A stretch of 64,000 bases of DNA from an uncultured Alphaproteobacteria bacterium (lineage in GTDB: Bacteria > Pseudomonadota > Alphaproteobacteria > Micropepsales > Micropepsaceae): NCBI GenBank assembly GCA_902826695.1, contig CADEFU010000005.1:246218-310217 (forward strand). Direction: 5' to 3'. Of this stretch, positions 50,667 to 59,553 are shown piece by piece. Both the position numbers and the translations under genes were made by a program. The notes under the pieces are model-generated. The model saw only the letters and a list, made by a program, of their open reading frames with translations, did not search any database and had not been told where the DNA came from. The first letter of the stretch is position 1, and each line of letters begins with the position of its first letter.

Positions 50667-51005
50667 TTAGGCTAGCGGCGGCGGAACGGGCGGCAGCAGC
50701 GTGCGGCCGTTGGCGGTAACATCGGCGCGCGCAACGCGGCGCTCTGCGGCCGCGATATGCAATGGCGCACACGCGAACACAGCGACGATCGAATGCCCAG
50801 CGCACCCGCCGGGCATGTGGTTGTGAGATGAATCGGAGCAAGGGACATGCTGGCAATGTCCGTCACGCGCAAGCACCGGCTCTCCGGCATCAGTAACGCC
50901 GTCGGCTGACGCTACTTGATCACCGCTCACGCATGCTGCCTCGGCAGGCGCTGCTGCAAAGAGCAGTGCCAAGATTAAGGCGGCAATGGCGAAAACCAAA
51001 CGCAT
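50667..51005 (-). CDS. Small exported Cys/His-rich protein heading the czc operon
   Basis: The 112-residue protein has a signal peptide (MRLVFAIAALILALLFAAAPAEA) and a short mature part with a Cys/His/Met cluster (DGHCQHVPCSDSSHNHMPGG) and a Pro-rich end (LLPPVPPPLA). It starts the czcCBA operon, 67 bases before czcC. A protein of the same design heads the cusBA operon at 56155. It may be a periplasmic metal sensor or chaperone like CopL/DUF2946-type proteins; the family call is not secure. Confidence 0.65.
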   Translation of the reverse strand: MRLVFAIAALILALLFAAAPAEAACVSGDQVASADGVTDAGEPVLARDGHCQHVPCSDSSHNHMPGGCAGHSIVAVFACAPLHIAAAERRVARADVTANGRTLLPPVPPPLA

Positions 51006-51139
51006 CGACCCAGAACCAGGTTTTTCGGACAGATAGTCACGAAGGAAGCAACCGTGGACGTCAAGTGCTAAAATTGTCCTAAACGCGAGCCTTTCGGGCG
51101 CCGACGGCGCAAAATCACCCCAACGCGCTCCCTTCTCAA

Positions 51140-54100
51140 TTATCCAAGACCCAGGGAAGCGTAACGTCGGTGCGCTGACGCTCCGCCCCTTGCAAGCGCA
51201 TAAATTGCTGGGATCACGACCAGCGTTAGAACCGTGGACGAGACCATGCCACCGATCATCGGCACGGCAATCCGTTGCATGATCTCCGAACCGGCACCTG
51301 TCGACCACATGATAGGCAGAAGCCCCGCCATGATGGCGGCGACAGTCATGAGCTTTGGACGCACGCGCTCGACGGCGCCTTCCATGACCGCAGCGTTGAC
51401 GTCGGCGAGCAACAGCGGACGACCCTCTTCTGCCGCGCGTTCACGATGGACGCGAAGCGCCTGGTCGAGGTAGATCAGCATGACAACGCCGGTTTCCGCG
51501 GCGACGCCTGCAAGCGCAATGAATCCGACGGCGACGGCGACGCTGAAGTTGAAGCCCAGCGCGTACATGAGCCACAAGCCGCCGACGAGTGCGAACGGAA
51601 CGGACGCCATCACGATCAACGTTTCTGCGAGTCGTCCGAAGTTCAAGTAGAGCAATAGGAAGATGATGAGGAGCGTCACGGGAACGACGATCATGAGCTT
51701 CGCCGCGGCGCGTTCCAGATACTCGAACTGGCCGCTCCAGATCGGGTAGACGCCGGGCGGAAACTTCACCTCGCGCGCGACCGCTTCGCGCGCTTCGGCA
51801 ACGTAGCCGCCGAGGTCGCGGTCGCGCACGTCGACGAAGACGTAAGCCGCGAGCTGCGCGTCTTCGGTGCGAATCGTCGAAGGACCCTGTTCGAGCTTGA
51901 TCTTCGCGACTTGACCAAGCGGCACGCCGCCGCCCGAAGCCATCGGCACGATCACCTGGCGCGCGATTGTCTGCGGATCGGAGCGCATGTCGCGCGGGTA
52001 GCGGATGGTGACGCCGTAGCGCTCGCGGCCTTCGACGGTGGTGGTCACCGTTTCGCCGCCCAAGGCCATCGCGATCGTATCCTGGACCTGATCGACGCTC
52101 AGACCGTAGCGTGCGAGTTCGCGCCTGTCGGGCTCGATCGAGAGGTAGTAGCCGCCGCCGATGCGCTCGGAGAACGCACTGGCCGTTCCCGGTACCTTGC
52201 GCAGCACGCGCTCGATCTCACGCGCCGCCGCTTCGATATCGGCAAGCGAGCGCCCAATCACTTTAACGCCCACGGGCGTGCGGATACCGGTCGAGAGCAT
52301 GTCGATGCGCGCTTTGATCGGCATCGTCCAGGCGTTCGAAACGCCGGGAAATTGCAGGCTCGCGTCCATTTCGGCGATCAGCTTGTCCGTCGTCATGCCC
52401 GGACGCCATTCGGACTCCGGTTTCAGGTTGACGACGGTCTCGAACATTTCGAGCGGCGCGGGGTCGGTCGCCGTTTGAGCCCTCCCGGCCTTCCCGAAAA
52501 CGGAAGCGACTTCGGGGAACGACTTGATGATCTTGTTTTGCGTCTGCACGAGCTCGCTTGCCTTCGTCACCGAAAGGCCGGGCAAAGTGGTCGGCATGTA
52601 GAACAGGGTGCCCTCGTTCAACGTCGGCATGAATTCAGAGCCGATGCGCATCAGCGGCCACACCGAGACCGCGATCAGCGCCAGGGCCACGGCAACGGTG
52701 GCGAGCGGCGCACGCAGCACGGCGCGGATAATCGGCCGATAGGACGCGATCAGCGCGCGGTTGATCGGGTTTTCGGCCTCGCTGCGAATTTTTCCCTTGA
52801 TGAACAACACCATCAGCGCGGGCACCAACGTCACCGACAGCAGCGCGGCGGCTGCCATCGCGAACGTTTTCGTGAAGGCGAGCGGGTGAAACAGGCGGCC
52901 TTCCTGCGCCTCAAGGGCGAAGATCGGCAAGAACGAGACGGTGATGATCAAGAGGCTGAAAAACAGCGACGGACCGACTTCGACAGCCGCGTCCACGATC
53001 GCGCTCGCGCGGGACTCGCCCGGCTTCAGCCGTTCGATGTGCTTGTGCGCGTTTTCGATCATCACGATCGCGGCGTCGACCATCGCGCCGATCGCGATCG
53101 CGATGCCGCCCAAGCTCATGATATTGGAGCTGAGGCCCAAAACCTTCATCCCGGCGAAAGCGAGCAGCACGCCGACGGGTAGCATGATGATCGCGACCAG
53201 CGCGCTGCGGACATGCAACAGGAAGACGATGCAGACGAGCGCCACGATGATGCTCTCTTCCGTCAGCGTGCGTTCGAGCGTCGCGATCGCGCGCGCGATC
53301 AGGTCGGAGCGATCGTAGACCGGCACGATACGCGTACCTTCGGGTAGGCTCGGCAACACGGCGTCGAGCGCCTGTTTCGCGGCCGCAATGACGTCGATCG
53401 TATTCGCGCCCTGACGCTGAGCGACGATACCGGCAGTGACCTCGCCCTCGCCGTTCAGTTCCGCGACGCCGCGCCGCTCGTCGGGCCCGATCTCGACACG
53501 AGCCACGTCTTTGATCGTCACCGGCACGCCGCCCATCGACTTCAGCGCGATCGCCTCGATATCGCCGGCGTTCTTGAGATAGCCCCGGCCGCGCACGGCG
53601 TGTTCGGTCTCGCTGAGTTCGACGACACGCCCGCCGACGTCGCGGTTCGAACCGGCGATCGCCTTGCGCACGTCGTCAAGGGTCAGACCCAGCGCCAGCA
53701 GGCGCTTTGGATCCACGACGACGTTGTACTGCTTGACGAGGCCGCCGACGCTGGAAACTTCGGCGACGCCGTCGGCCTTGGCGGCGGCGAAGCGCGCGTA
53801 CCAATCTTGCAGCGTGCGGGTCTCGGCGAGGTTCAGCGTTGGGTGCTCGATCGCATATTGATAGACCCAGCCGACGCCGGTCGCGTCGGGCCCGAGCGTC
53901 GGCGTGACGCCCGCGGGCAGGCGGCGAGCGGCCGCGTTCAAATACTCGAGCACGCGGCTTCGCGCCCAATAGAGGTCGGTGCCGTCCTCGAAAATCACGT
54001 AGACGAAACTGACGCCGAAATACGAAAAGCCACGCACCGCGCGCGACTTCGGCACGCTCAGCATCGCGGTCGTCAGCGGATAGGTGACCTGATCCTCGAT

Positions 54101-54280
54101 CACCTGCGGCGCCTGGCCCGGATACTCCGTATAGACAATGACTTGCGTGTCGGAGAGGTCGGGGATCGCGTCTACCGGCGTGGTGACGAGCGCGTAGACA
54201 CCGGCGACCGTCGCCAAAGCCGTCGCGACGAGCACGAGCAGCAGATTGCCCGCCGACCAGCGGATGATACCGGCGATCAT
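51140..54280 (-). CDS. cusA: Heavy-metal RND efflux pump, CusA-like (monovalent type)
   Basis: The 1046-residue pump starts MIAGIIRWSAGNLLLVL and has 12 membrane helices in two sets. The helix-4 motif is AIGAMVDAAIVMIENAHK, the form that marks Cu(I)/Ag(I) pumps in Nies's scheme as I recall it. The periplasmic part keeps the Met-rich stretch NAWTMPIKARIDMLSTGI, with Met residues like those that pass copper in E. coli CusA. It overlaps the adaptor gene by four bases (ATGA). Confidence 0.93.
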   Translation of the reverse strand: MIAGIIRWSAGNLLLVLVATALATVAGVYALVTTPVDAIPDLSDTQVIVYTEYPGQAPQVIEDQVTYPLTTAMLSVPKSRAVRGFSYFGVSFVYVIFEDGTDLYWARSRVLEYLNAAARRLPAGVTPTLGPDATGVGWVYQYAIEHPTLNLAETRTLQDWYARFAAAKADGVAEVSSVGGLVKQYNVVVDPKRLLALGLTLDDVRKAIAGSNRDVGGRVVELSETEHAVRGRGYLKNAGDIEAIALKSMGGVPVTIKDVARVEIGPDERRGVAELNGEGEVTAGIVAQRQGANTIDVIAAAKQALDAVLPSLPEGTRIVPVYDRSDLIARAIATLERTLTEESIIVALVCIVFLLHVRSALVAIIMLPVGVLLAFAGMKVLGLSSNIMSLGGIAIAIGAMVDAAIVMIENAHKHIERLKPGESRASAIVDAAVEVGPSLFFSLLIITVSFLPIFALEAQEGRLFHPLAFTKTFAMAAAALLSVTLVPALMVLFIKGKIRSEAENPINRALIASYRPIIRAVLRAPLATVAVALALIAVSVWPLMRIGSEFMPTLNEGTLFYMPTTLPGLSVTKASELVQTQNKIIKSFPEVASVFGKAGRAQTATDPAPLEMFETVVNLKPESEWRPGMTTDKLIAEMDASLQFPGVSNAWTMPIKARIDMLSTGIRTPVGVKVIGRSLADIEAAAREIERVLRKVPGTASAFSERIGGGYYLSIEPDRRELARYGLSVDQVQDTIAMALGGETVTTTVEGRERYGVTIRYPRDMRSDPQTIARQVIVPMASGGGVPLGQVAKIKLEQGPSTIRTEDAQLAAYVFVDVRDRDLGGYVAEAREAVAREVKFPPGVYPIWSGQFEYLERAAAKLMIVVPVTLLIIFLLLYLNFGRLAETLIVMASVPFALVGGLWLMYALGFNFSVAVAVGFIALAGVAAETGVVMLIYLDQALRVHRERAAEEGRPLLLADVNAAVMEGAVERVRPKLMTVAAIMAGLLPIMWSTGAGSEIMQRIAVPMIGGMVSSTVLTLVVIPAIYALARGGASAHRRYASLGLG

Positions 54281-55677
54281 TGGGGTTTCTCCATCGTCGG
54301 CGGCGCGCCGGCCGTGAACGTCTGCAGCGCCGCGCGAAGGTTGCTTTCGGCGTCGATCAGAAACGTCGCTGAGGTCACGACCTCTTCGTCGCCGTTGAGG
54401 CCCGAGGCGATCTCGATCATGCCGTTCGCGCGGCGCCCGGCGGTGACGGCGCGAGGCTCGAAGCGACCGTCGCCGCGCGCAATGAGCACGACTTGGCGCG
54501 CACCGGAATCGATGAGCGCGCTGTCTGGGACGGCGAAAGTCGGCGCGGCCGGCGGGCTTGCTACCTCAACGGAGGCGAACATGCCGGGAAGCAGAACACC
54601 CTCGCGGTTCGCAAGTTCGATGCGCACTTTCGCGGTGCGCGTCGTCATCGACACCTCGGGATAAACGAACGTGACCTTGCCTTCCAACGTCTTGCCCGGG
54701 AACGCGTTCAGCGTGATCCGTGCGACTGCACCGGGCCGAGCGATGGCCAGCGCGTTCTCCGGCGCTTCGGCGATCACCCAAACGTTCGAGAGATCGGCCA
54801 AGCGATAGAGCGTTGCCCCGGGTTCGGCCTGCATGCCGGCGACAATCGGCTTTTCGATGACGACGCCCGCTTGTGGCGCACGCCAGGTGATCGAGCCGGT
54901 CGGCGTACCCGTGCGCACAAGGCGTTCGATCTCGACCTCCGGCACCTCATAGAGGCGCAGGCGCTCGCGCGTCGTCTGGACGCTGCGCGCGTTCGAGCGG
55001 GCATAGGCGCCGCCCTCCGCCTCCGCGGTCGCACGCGTCCTGAGCGCAAGCGCGAGGTCGAGTTCTTCCTTCAGGATGAACGGACTTAGGATGTCGAACA
55101 GCGGCTGGCCCTTGCGCACCCTTTCGCCGGTGGCCGCCACGTGCAGCTTCACGACGTTGGCCGGAAACTTGAGCGCCACGACCGCGAGCTTGCGTTCGTC
55201 GGCTTCGACGGTGCCCGACAGGAGAACCGTCTCGCTCATGGCCTGTCGCACGACCTTGGCCGTGCGCACGCCGAGGCGCTGCACGCGGTCCAATCCGATT
55301 TTCACCGTGCCCGGCTCGTCCTGGCGCTCGTCGGCGTAGACGGGGATGTAATCCATCCCCATCGAATCTTTCTTCGGAACCGGCGAGGTGTCGGCCAGGC
55401 CCATTGGATTTCGATAATAGAGGACGTTTCTGTCGTCCTTCTGTTGCACCTTGGCCGGCGCCCGCACGGGGACATAGTCGCGTCCTTGCGCATCCTTTTT
55501 CGGCGCCGGCGAATAGTCCGGCGCACCGGTCGGATCCTGGTAGTAGAGGATGGGGCCGGTGTTGGAAGCCGCTGCTTCGCGCTGCGGCGTTTCGTGCGAT
55601 GGCCACAGCCACCAAGCCACGACGCCACCCGCGGTCAGCGCGAACGCGGCCGCACCCCAGATGATTTTCGCGCGCAT
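54277..55677 (-). CDS. cusB: Periplasmic adaptor of copper/silver RND efflux, CusB-like
   Basis: The 466-residue protein has an N-terminal membrane anchor (FALTAGGVVAWWLWP) and two copies of a heavy-metal-binding element: LYYQDPTGAPDYSPAPKKDA with YVPV, and LYYRNPMGLADTSPVPKKDS with MGMDYIPVY. Then come the usual hairpin, barrel-sandwich and beta-barrel domains. Only the second element keeps the Met residues (NPMG, SMGMD), so it is likely the metal-binding one. It starts two bases after the FixH-like gene stop. No TolC gene follows in this operon. Confidence 0.92.
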   Translation of the reverse strand: MRAKIIWGAAAFALTAGGVVAWWLWPSHETPQREAAASNTGPILYYQDPTGAPDYSPAPKKDAQGRDYVPVRAPAKVQQKDDRNVLYYRNPMGLADTSPVPKKDSMGMDYIPVYADERQDEPGTVKIGLDRVQRLGVRTAKVVRQAMSETVLLSGTVEADERKLAVVALKFPANVVKLHVAATGERVRKGQPLFDILSPFILKEELDLALALRTRATAEAEGGAYARSNARSVQTTRERLRLYEVPEVEIERLVRTGTPTGSITWRAPQAGVVIEKPIVAGMQAEPGATLYRLADLSNVWVIAEAPENALAIARPGAVARITLNAFPGKTLEGKVTFVYPEVSMTTRTAKVRIELANREGVLLPGMFASVEVASPPAAPTFAVPDSALIDSGARQVVLIARGDGRFEPRAVTAGRRANGMIEIASGLNGDEEVVTSATFLIDAESNLRAALQTFTAGAPPTMEKPQ

Positions 55678-55679
55678 GG

Positions 55680-56084
55680 TCAGTGCGCCGCAACGACGAC
55701 GGTGCCGGTGATCGTCTCGGCAACGCCGTGCACCTTCGCGCTGAGAGTCAACGCCCAGCGACCTTTCATTGTGGGCCCGACCTTGAAGCGATAGACGCCC
55801 GGGGCGGGCGATCCCTGCGCCTCGACCGGTGCGGTCATCGACGCCATCGAATCGGGAGCCATGTCGAAACGCGTCTCGAAGATGACCGCATTTTCGACCG
55901 GCTTGCCGGTCGCCTCGTGCACGAGGCGCACATCGACAACGGCCTCGCCCGTCATCGCGACCTCGGTGGTCACGGCGGTGAAGACGTAAGGCGACTTAGG
56001 CGCGCTGCAGGCCGAGAGCAGTGCAAAAGTTACGATTGCGGCGAGCCGAGCCACCGCGCGCGCGAGCGCTTGAAGCGAGTTCAT
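55680..56084 (-). CDS. FixH/YtkA-like lipoprotein
   Basis: The 134-residue protein has a lipoprotein-type signal (IVTFALLSAC) and a single beta-sandwich domain (VVDVRLVHEATGKPVENAVIF, then GVYRFKVGPTMKGRWALTLSAKV) as in the FixH/YtkA group. Met-rich residues MAPDSMASM could bind copper. It precedes cusB by two bases, so it belongs to the copper-efflux operon. Such proteins often accompany copper export or cytochrome oxidase assembly. Confidence 0.8.
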   Translation of the reverse strand: MNSLQALARAVARLAAIVTFALLSACSAPKSPYVFTAVTTEVAMTGEAVVDVRLVHEATGKPVENAVIFETRFDMAPDSMASMTAPVEAQGSPAPGVYRFKVGPTMKGRWALTLSAKVHGVAETITGTVVVAAH

Positions 56085-56154
56085 GTGCAGATATTCCTTG
56101 CGTGAATGTCAGAGACCTTCGCGCGCCCTTGGGCCATGCGAAGATGCGATCAGT

Positions 56155-56505
56155 TCAAGCGAGGATCAGTCTAGGAGGGGGCTTATCAGGCTCTCGGTCG
56201 CGCCCGGCGACGGCTACAGCGGAGGTAACGCGCACGCGCATCACCGCGGCGTGCGACAGCGGAGCCGGCGGCGAGGGTATCGCCGCGATGAGCCCGCTGC
56301 AGGCGATCGCGCAAGCAGGCGAAACATCCCCTTCCGCGCAATCGCCGCACGGCATGTCGCATGGGGGCATTTCGTCCATGGCGCCGACATCAACTGTCTC
56401 GGCCATTTCTTGGGTACCTGCAAACGCGGCGACCGGACTCAGTGCAAGCGCCGCTGCGAGCATCAAGCTCACAATACGCTTTGGCAGTTTCCGAACGACG
56501 CTCAT
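56155..56505 (-). CDS. Small exported Cys-rich protein heading the cus operon
   Basis: The 116-residue protein has a signal peptide (LPKRIVSLMLAAALALSPVAAFA), then a Met/Cys-rich segment MDEMPPCDMPCGDCAEG with further cysteines (ACAIACSG) and a Pro-rich tail (DKPPPRLILA). ATG 56505 is chosen because it gives a good signal peptide. It is 70 bases upstream of the FixH-like gene. The pattern resembles the protein at 50667 and recalls CopL/DUF2946-type copper-linked proteins. Metal binding is likely, function unproven. Confidence 0.65.
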   Translation of the reverse strand: MSVVRKLPKRIVSLMLAAALALSPVAAFAGTQEMAETVDVGAMDEMPPCDMPCGDCAEGDVSPACAIACSGLIAAIPSPPAPLSHAAVMRVRVTSAVAVAGRDREPDKPPPRLILA

Positions 56506-56631
56506 AAGTTCAACATAGCTTAGGGCATGCACCTTGGCACTCGTTATCCGAGGGCAGGGTCAATTTCGCGCAAATGTGATGGTTACGCGATTGCATTTTC
56601 GCCGCGGTAGGGCGGGTGATCTCCGGGTTGC

Positions 56632-56865
56632 TCAGGCCAAGTCGCGCTTGCGCGTGTCAAACTCCGCCTTGTCGATCTCCCCGCGAGCATAGCGTTCCTG
56701 CAGAATCTGGAGCGCCGTCTTACTGCCTTTCGACTGGTCGGCGAGCCACCGGAACAGGAAAACGCCGCCAGCGATGATCAGCGCCCAAAATAAGATCATC
56801 ATGATCGGACCTCCATAACCCATACCCCACCCCGCGCCGCCGAAGCAGCCCGTCCAATTGGGCAT
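56632..56865 (-). CDS. SHOCT domain small membrane protein
   Basis: The 77-residue protein has a Gly-rich N terminus, one membrane helix ([20 protein letters not shown]) and a C-terminal SHOCT motif ([27 protein letters not shown]). SHOCT domains are short oligomerisation or membrane-linked modules common beside metal-resistance genes. It is upstream of the cus operon on the same strand with a 126-base gap. Confidence 0.88.
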   Translation of the reverse strand: MPNWTGCFGGAGWGMGYGGPIMMILFWALIIAGGVFLFRWLADQSKGSKTALQILQERYARGEIDKAEFDTRKRDLA

Positions 56866-56972
56866 TGTCGCCTCCTAAGAATGCGAAGGACATCAAGCTA
56901 TGGCAAACACCAGGACGCAGCCATGACCTGCATCAATTGCTGCGAACCTCGCCGCCAAGGGAAAAGCAGCTT

Positions 56973-57557
56973 CTACCGCGCCCGCCGCAACATCGGCGTC
57001 ACCACCGGCGTCGCGCCCGATTGGATCCGCCCGATCACCTCGAACCCGTGCCGCTCGTAGAACGGAATGTTGCGCGGGTTTGAGGATTCGAGATAGGCGG
57101 GCAACCGCTCGGCGTCGACGCGGGCGAGCGCGTGCTTCATCAGAGCCGAGCCGAGGCCCCGGCCCTGCCGGCTGACGTCGACGCCCAACACCGCCAAATA
57201 CCAATGCGGCTCATGCGGGTGATATTGCCCCATCTGTTCGGCCACGCCCGCGAGGTCGGCTTGGCGGTCCGCCGGCACCGTGCTTTCGATCAAGGCGCCC
57301 ATCCCCTCTTCGTCGATGCCGACACCGGGCGGCAGCCAAAACGAAGCGGCGGAATAGTCGTCGAGCACGTGCGCCGTTCCGCGCGCAAGCGCCCGCCCGC
57401 CAAGCGCCATCTGCGCCGCGCCTAAGTGCTTCAGATACGCGCTCCCGTCCGCGAAGATCCAGCGCAGCATCGGATCGTCCACGAACGCCAACGTGAAGAT
57501 GTCGAGCGCGCGGTCCTTCTCCTCGGTCGTCACAGTCTTCACAGCGGGCGGCAGCAT
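56973..57557 (-). CDS. GNAT family N-acetyltransferase
   Basis: The 194-residue protein has the GNAT core: HWYLAVLGVDVSRQGRGLGSAL (the acetyl-CoA-binding Q/RxxGxG/A motif as RQGRGLG), then AYLESSNPRNIPFYERHGF in motif B. The N-terminal part (TVTTEEKDRALDIFTLAFVDDP) is typical of the group that acetylates small amines. The last 34 codons are duplicated as a fragment at 41749. Substrate unknown. Confidence 0.92.
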   Translation of the reverse strand: MLPPAVKTVTTEEKDRALDIFTLAFVDDPMLRWIFADGSAYLKHLGAAQMALGGRALARGTAHVLDDYSAASFWLPPGVGIDEEGMGALIESTVPADRQADLAGVAEQMGQYHPHEPHWYLAVLGVDVSRQGRGLGSALMKHALARVDAERLPAYLESSNPRNIPFYERHGFEVIGRIQSGATPVVTPMLRRAR

Positions 57558-57633
57558 GGGGGTTCCTCCGTACGCGAGGGCGGAGCATAAACGGTTGCGC
57601 CTACGCGCACCATGTCGGCCTTAGGCCCTCGGG

Positions 57634-57690
57634 CTTGAGCTTGGTCTTGAGCTTCGGTCTTGAACTTCGGTCTTGCGCCTCGGTCTTCGA
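57634..57690. repeat. Short tandem repeats of about 13 bp
   Basis: Four or so imperfect copies of a 12-13-base unit (CTTGAGCTTCGGT-like) stand in a row. The surrounding 57558-58002 gap, 445 bases upstream of the HTH gene, holds no gene I can support; it has stop codons or uncharacteristic composition in all likely frames. Confidence 0.75.
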
Positions 57691-58002
57691 TATAATCGCC
57701 GATGATGCGACGAAACGTCTAATTTATTACATCGGCGCTTTCGGCTATGTTCGGCGCCAATCACTCCCAAAGGAAGAAATCCGTACCAAGCTGCGTCGGC
57801 ACCGCTGCAACATAAGCCGGTGCGCGCCCAGCGGTCACACGCGCGCGACCAGCGCATGGCCAGAGGCTGCAAATCAACTGACCGCGCAATCCGCTCGGAC
57901 AGGCCAAGCAGCACCACCGCCCCCTGTGCGGCATGACAAGCTTGCAGCCAACCAAATCCGCCGTTCCATCGCTTCAACCCGTCACCACGAGGAAGTTGAC
58001 AA

Positions 58003-58317
58003 ATGACGCGCCTCCGCAAGCAATCGGACACAAGCGACGACGCATTCTTCACAGCGCTCGCCGCCGGAAGCACCGTCGTGGAAGCCGCAAAGCTCACCGG
58101 CTGTTCCCGACAAGCCCTTTACCGCCGCCGCATCACCGACCGCGCCTTCGACCGGCGCTGGCGCACGATCGAAGACGCGCGCAAGCCCCTCAGCGCTCGC
58201 CTCCCCTGGCGGTGTCGGCGTCCGATCTTCGATCGTCCCGGCGGCTTCAGCAACGGCATGCTGTTGGGCCGGCTGAAGACGCTGCGCCCGGCGCGCTACC
58301 GCGACCCGGCTGGCTGA
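58003..58317 (+). CDS. Small helix-turn-helix protein
   Basis: The 104-residue protein has a helix-turn-helix (AFFTALAAGSTVVEAAKLTG, then CSRQALYRRRITDRAFDRRW) of the sort seen in small phage-terminase-like or transposon-related DNA-binding proteins. The rest is basic and low in structure. Its end overlaps a decayed GyrI-like fragment on the other strand. It sits in a patch of repeats and gene remains, so it may itself be a remnant. Confidence 0.5.
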   Translation: MTRLRKQSDTSDDAFFTALAAGSTVVEAAKLTGCSRQALYRRRITDRAFDRRWRTIEDARKPLSARLPWRCRRPIFDRPGGFSNGMLLGRLKTLRPARYRDPAG

Positions 58318-58628
58318 CCCCGCAGCGTCACCGCTTGACGCGCGCCATACCGCAAGAAATACGTCACCGCCGAGCGCAGCTTCTCCGCCGGCACGGTGTG
58401 CGGGTTGTCGAAGTGCTGCTCGACGATCTGTCCCCGCGCGGAAAGCCCGCGCGCGGCGAGGAGCGTGGCGATCCTGTCATGCGTCTCGCCAATCCGCCCG
58501 TGATCGCCGCGATGCGCGGCTTGCACCGCCGCGCCGCCGCCGACGGTCCCGAACATGATGTCCCCGGCATCGCCCGGCGAACTCTGCGGCATCATCAGAT
58601 GCCGAGCCGAGGCCCTTGTCAGCGGCAA
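58296..58628 (-). pseudogene. GyrI-like effector domain fragment
   Basis: The frame encodes HRGDHGRIGETHDRIATLLA, then FDNPHTVPAEKLRSAV, elements of the C-terminal half of GyrI-like/AraC-effector-binding domains (HxGxYxxxGxxxxxL and DDPxxVPxEKLR). The first half of the domain and a proper end are missing, and the N-terminal part has no recognisable sequence. I read it as a truncated gene. Confidence 0.5.
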
Positions 58629-58646
58629 GGCTCAAAAAAGAAGATT

Positions 58647-58784
58647 CACCACCAAGACACCAAGGTGCACCAACAGGCCCGTGTGCTGCCGGCGCAAGGC
58701 GCCTTCATGCATTCGAGACGCGCCTGCGGCGCAGGGCACCGGCCAGCTTGGTGAAACTTGGTGCGCCTTGGTGTCTTGGTGGTG
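58647..58784. repeat. Long palindromic element with CACCAAG arms
   Basis: The arms CACCACCAAGACACCAAGG (58647-58665) and CCTTGGTGTCTTGGTGGTG (58766-58784) are a perfect 19-bp inverted repeat, and pairing continues inward over TGCACCAA/TTGGTGCG with one mismatch. The whole 138-bp unit has no coding capacity. It is of the type of small non-autonomous repeats. Confidence 0.85.
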
Positions 58785-58874
58785 GACCTTTTTCTCTCAG
58801 ACGCGGGGTGAAGCCTGCGCAAAACCACCCCCGGTTTATCGACAACGCGCCCGCACTCGGCCCATAGTCCCCCC

Positions 58875-59465
58875 ATGACGATTTGGGGCTGGTTCTTGTT
58901 GGGCGCGGGCACGTGGGTGCTCGCCGTCGTGTTGAAGGTGTTGGCCGACGTTGTCGTGCAGCGCACGATGACCGTCGCGCTGAAAGACGGCGTGGCCGCG
59001 CTGCTCTCCGGCCTTTGGTCGTCGGTCTGCGAGATCGGCTTGTCCGCCTTCGCGTTCTGGTATTGGAGCGCCTCGTTCGCCGACGCGCTTGTCATGGCGC
59101 TGGGCGCGGGCGCGGCGGAGTTTTTGATCCTGCTGCCGGCCGCGCTCTCGACCAAGCTCGACAAAAAGAAGACGGCGAAAGCGGCGGAGCGCGCGAACTG
59201 GAACGCGTTCTTTGCCGAACGCACCGTCGCGTTCGCAAGCCACTTGGCCAGCCGCGCGCTCGCCTGGCTCGGTGTCGGTGGCCCGGGCGGCGCGGCAGCC
59301 CTGGGCAGTGCCTTCGGCCTCTTCGCCACCACCGAGGCCATTCAAGCTTACGGCCAAGCTAAGGAATGGGATTGGCTTAACAACCGCACGCTTTGGACGT
59401 TTCTGTTCTTCCAGATGGCGATCGTGCTGGTCGAAATCGTGCTGATCTTCATGTGGTGGCGTTAA
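58875..59465 (+). CDS. Membrane protein of unknown function
   Basis: The 196-residue protein has about four membrane helices (residues 3-25, 42-62, 68-88 and 170-192), a Lys-rich cytoplasmic segment (KLDKKKTAKAAERANW) and a Gly/Ala-rich helix-like stretch (GVGGPGGAAALGSAFGLFAT). No family recognised. It is a single gene between the palindromic element and a short secreted-like gene. Confidence 0.75.
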   Translation: MTIWGWFLLGAGTWVLAVVLKVLADVVVQRTMTVALKDGVAALLSGLWSSVCEIGLSAFAFWYWSASFADALVMALGAGAAEFLILLPAALSTKLDKKKTAKAAERANWNAFFAERTVAFASHLASRALAWLGVGGPGGAAALGSAFGLFATTEAIQAYGQAKEWDWLNNRTLWTFLFFQMAIVLVEIVLIFMWWR

Positions 59466-59553
59466 CGCGTCGAATTGGAGCGCGCGGATTGACAAAACGT
59501 TAAGCCGTTCGCCCTAGCCTCGAACGAACGCTCGCTATCAGGCCCAGTGAACT

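Noticed and set aside
51911..53182. 423-codon open frame on the + strand opposite cusA
   Set aside because: Antisense to cusA with His/Arg/Asp-biased composition and no recognisable fold.
57634..57690. Tandem repeats considered as a CRISPR array
   Set aside because: Units are about 13 bases and directly adjacent, with no spacers and no cas genes.
57635..58006. Possible 123-residue protein before the HTH gene
   Set aside because: It starts within short tandem repeats, has no ribosome site or domain, and changes composition midway.
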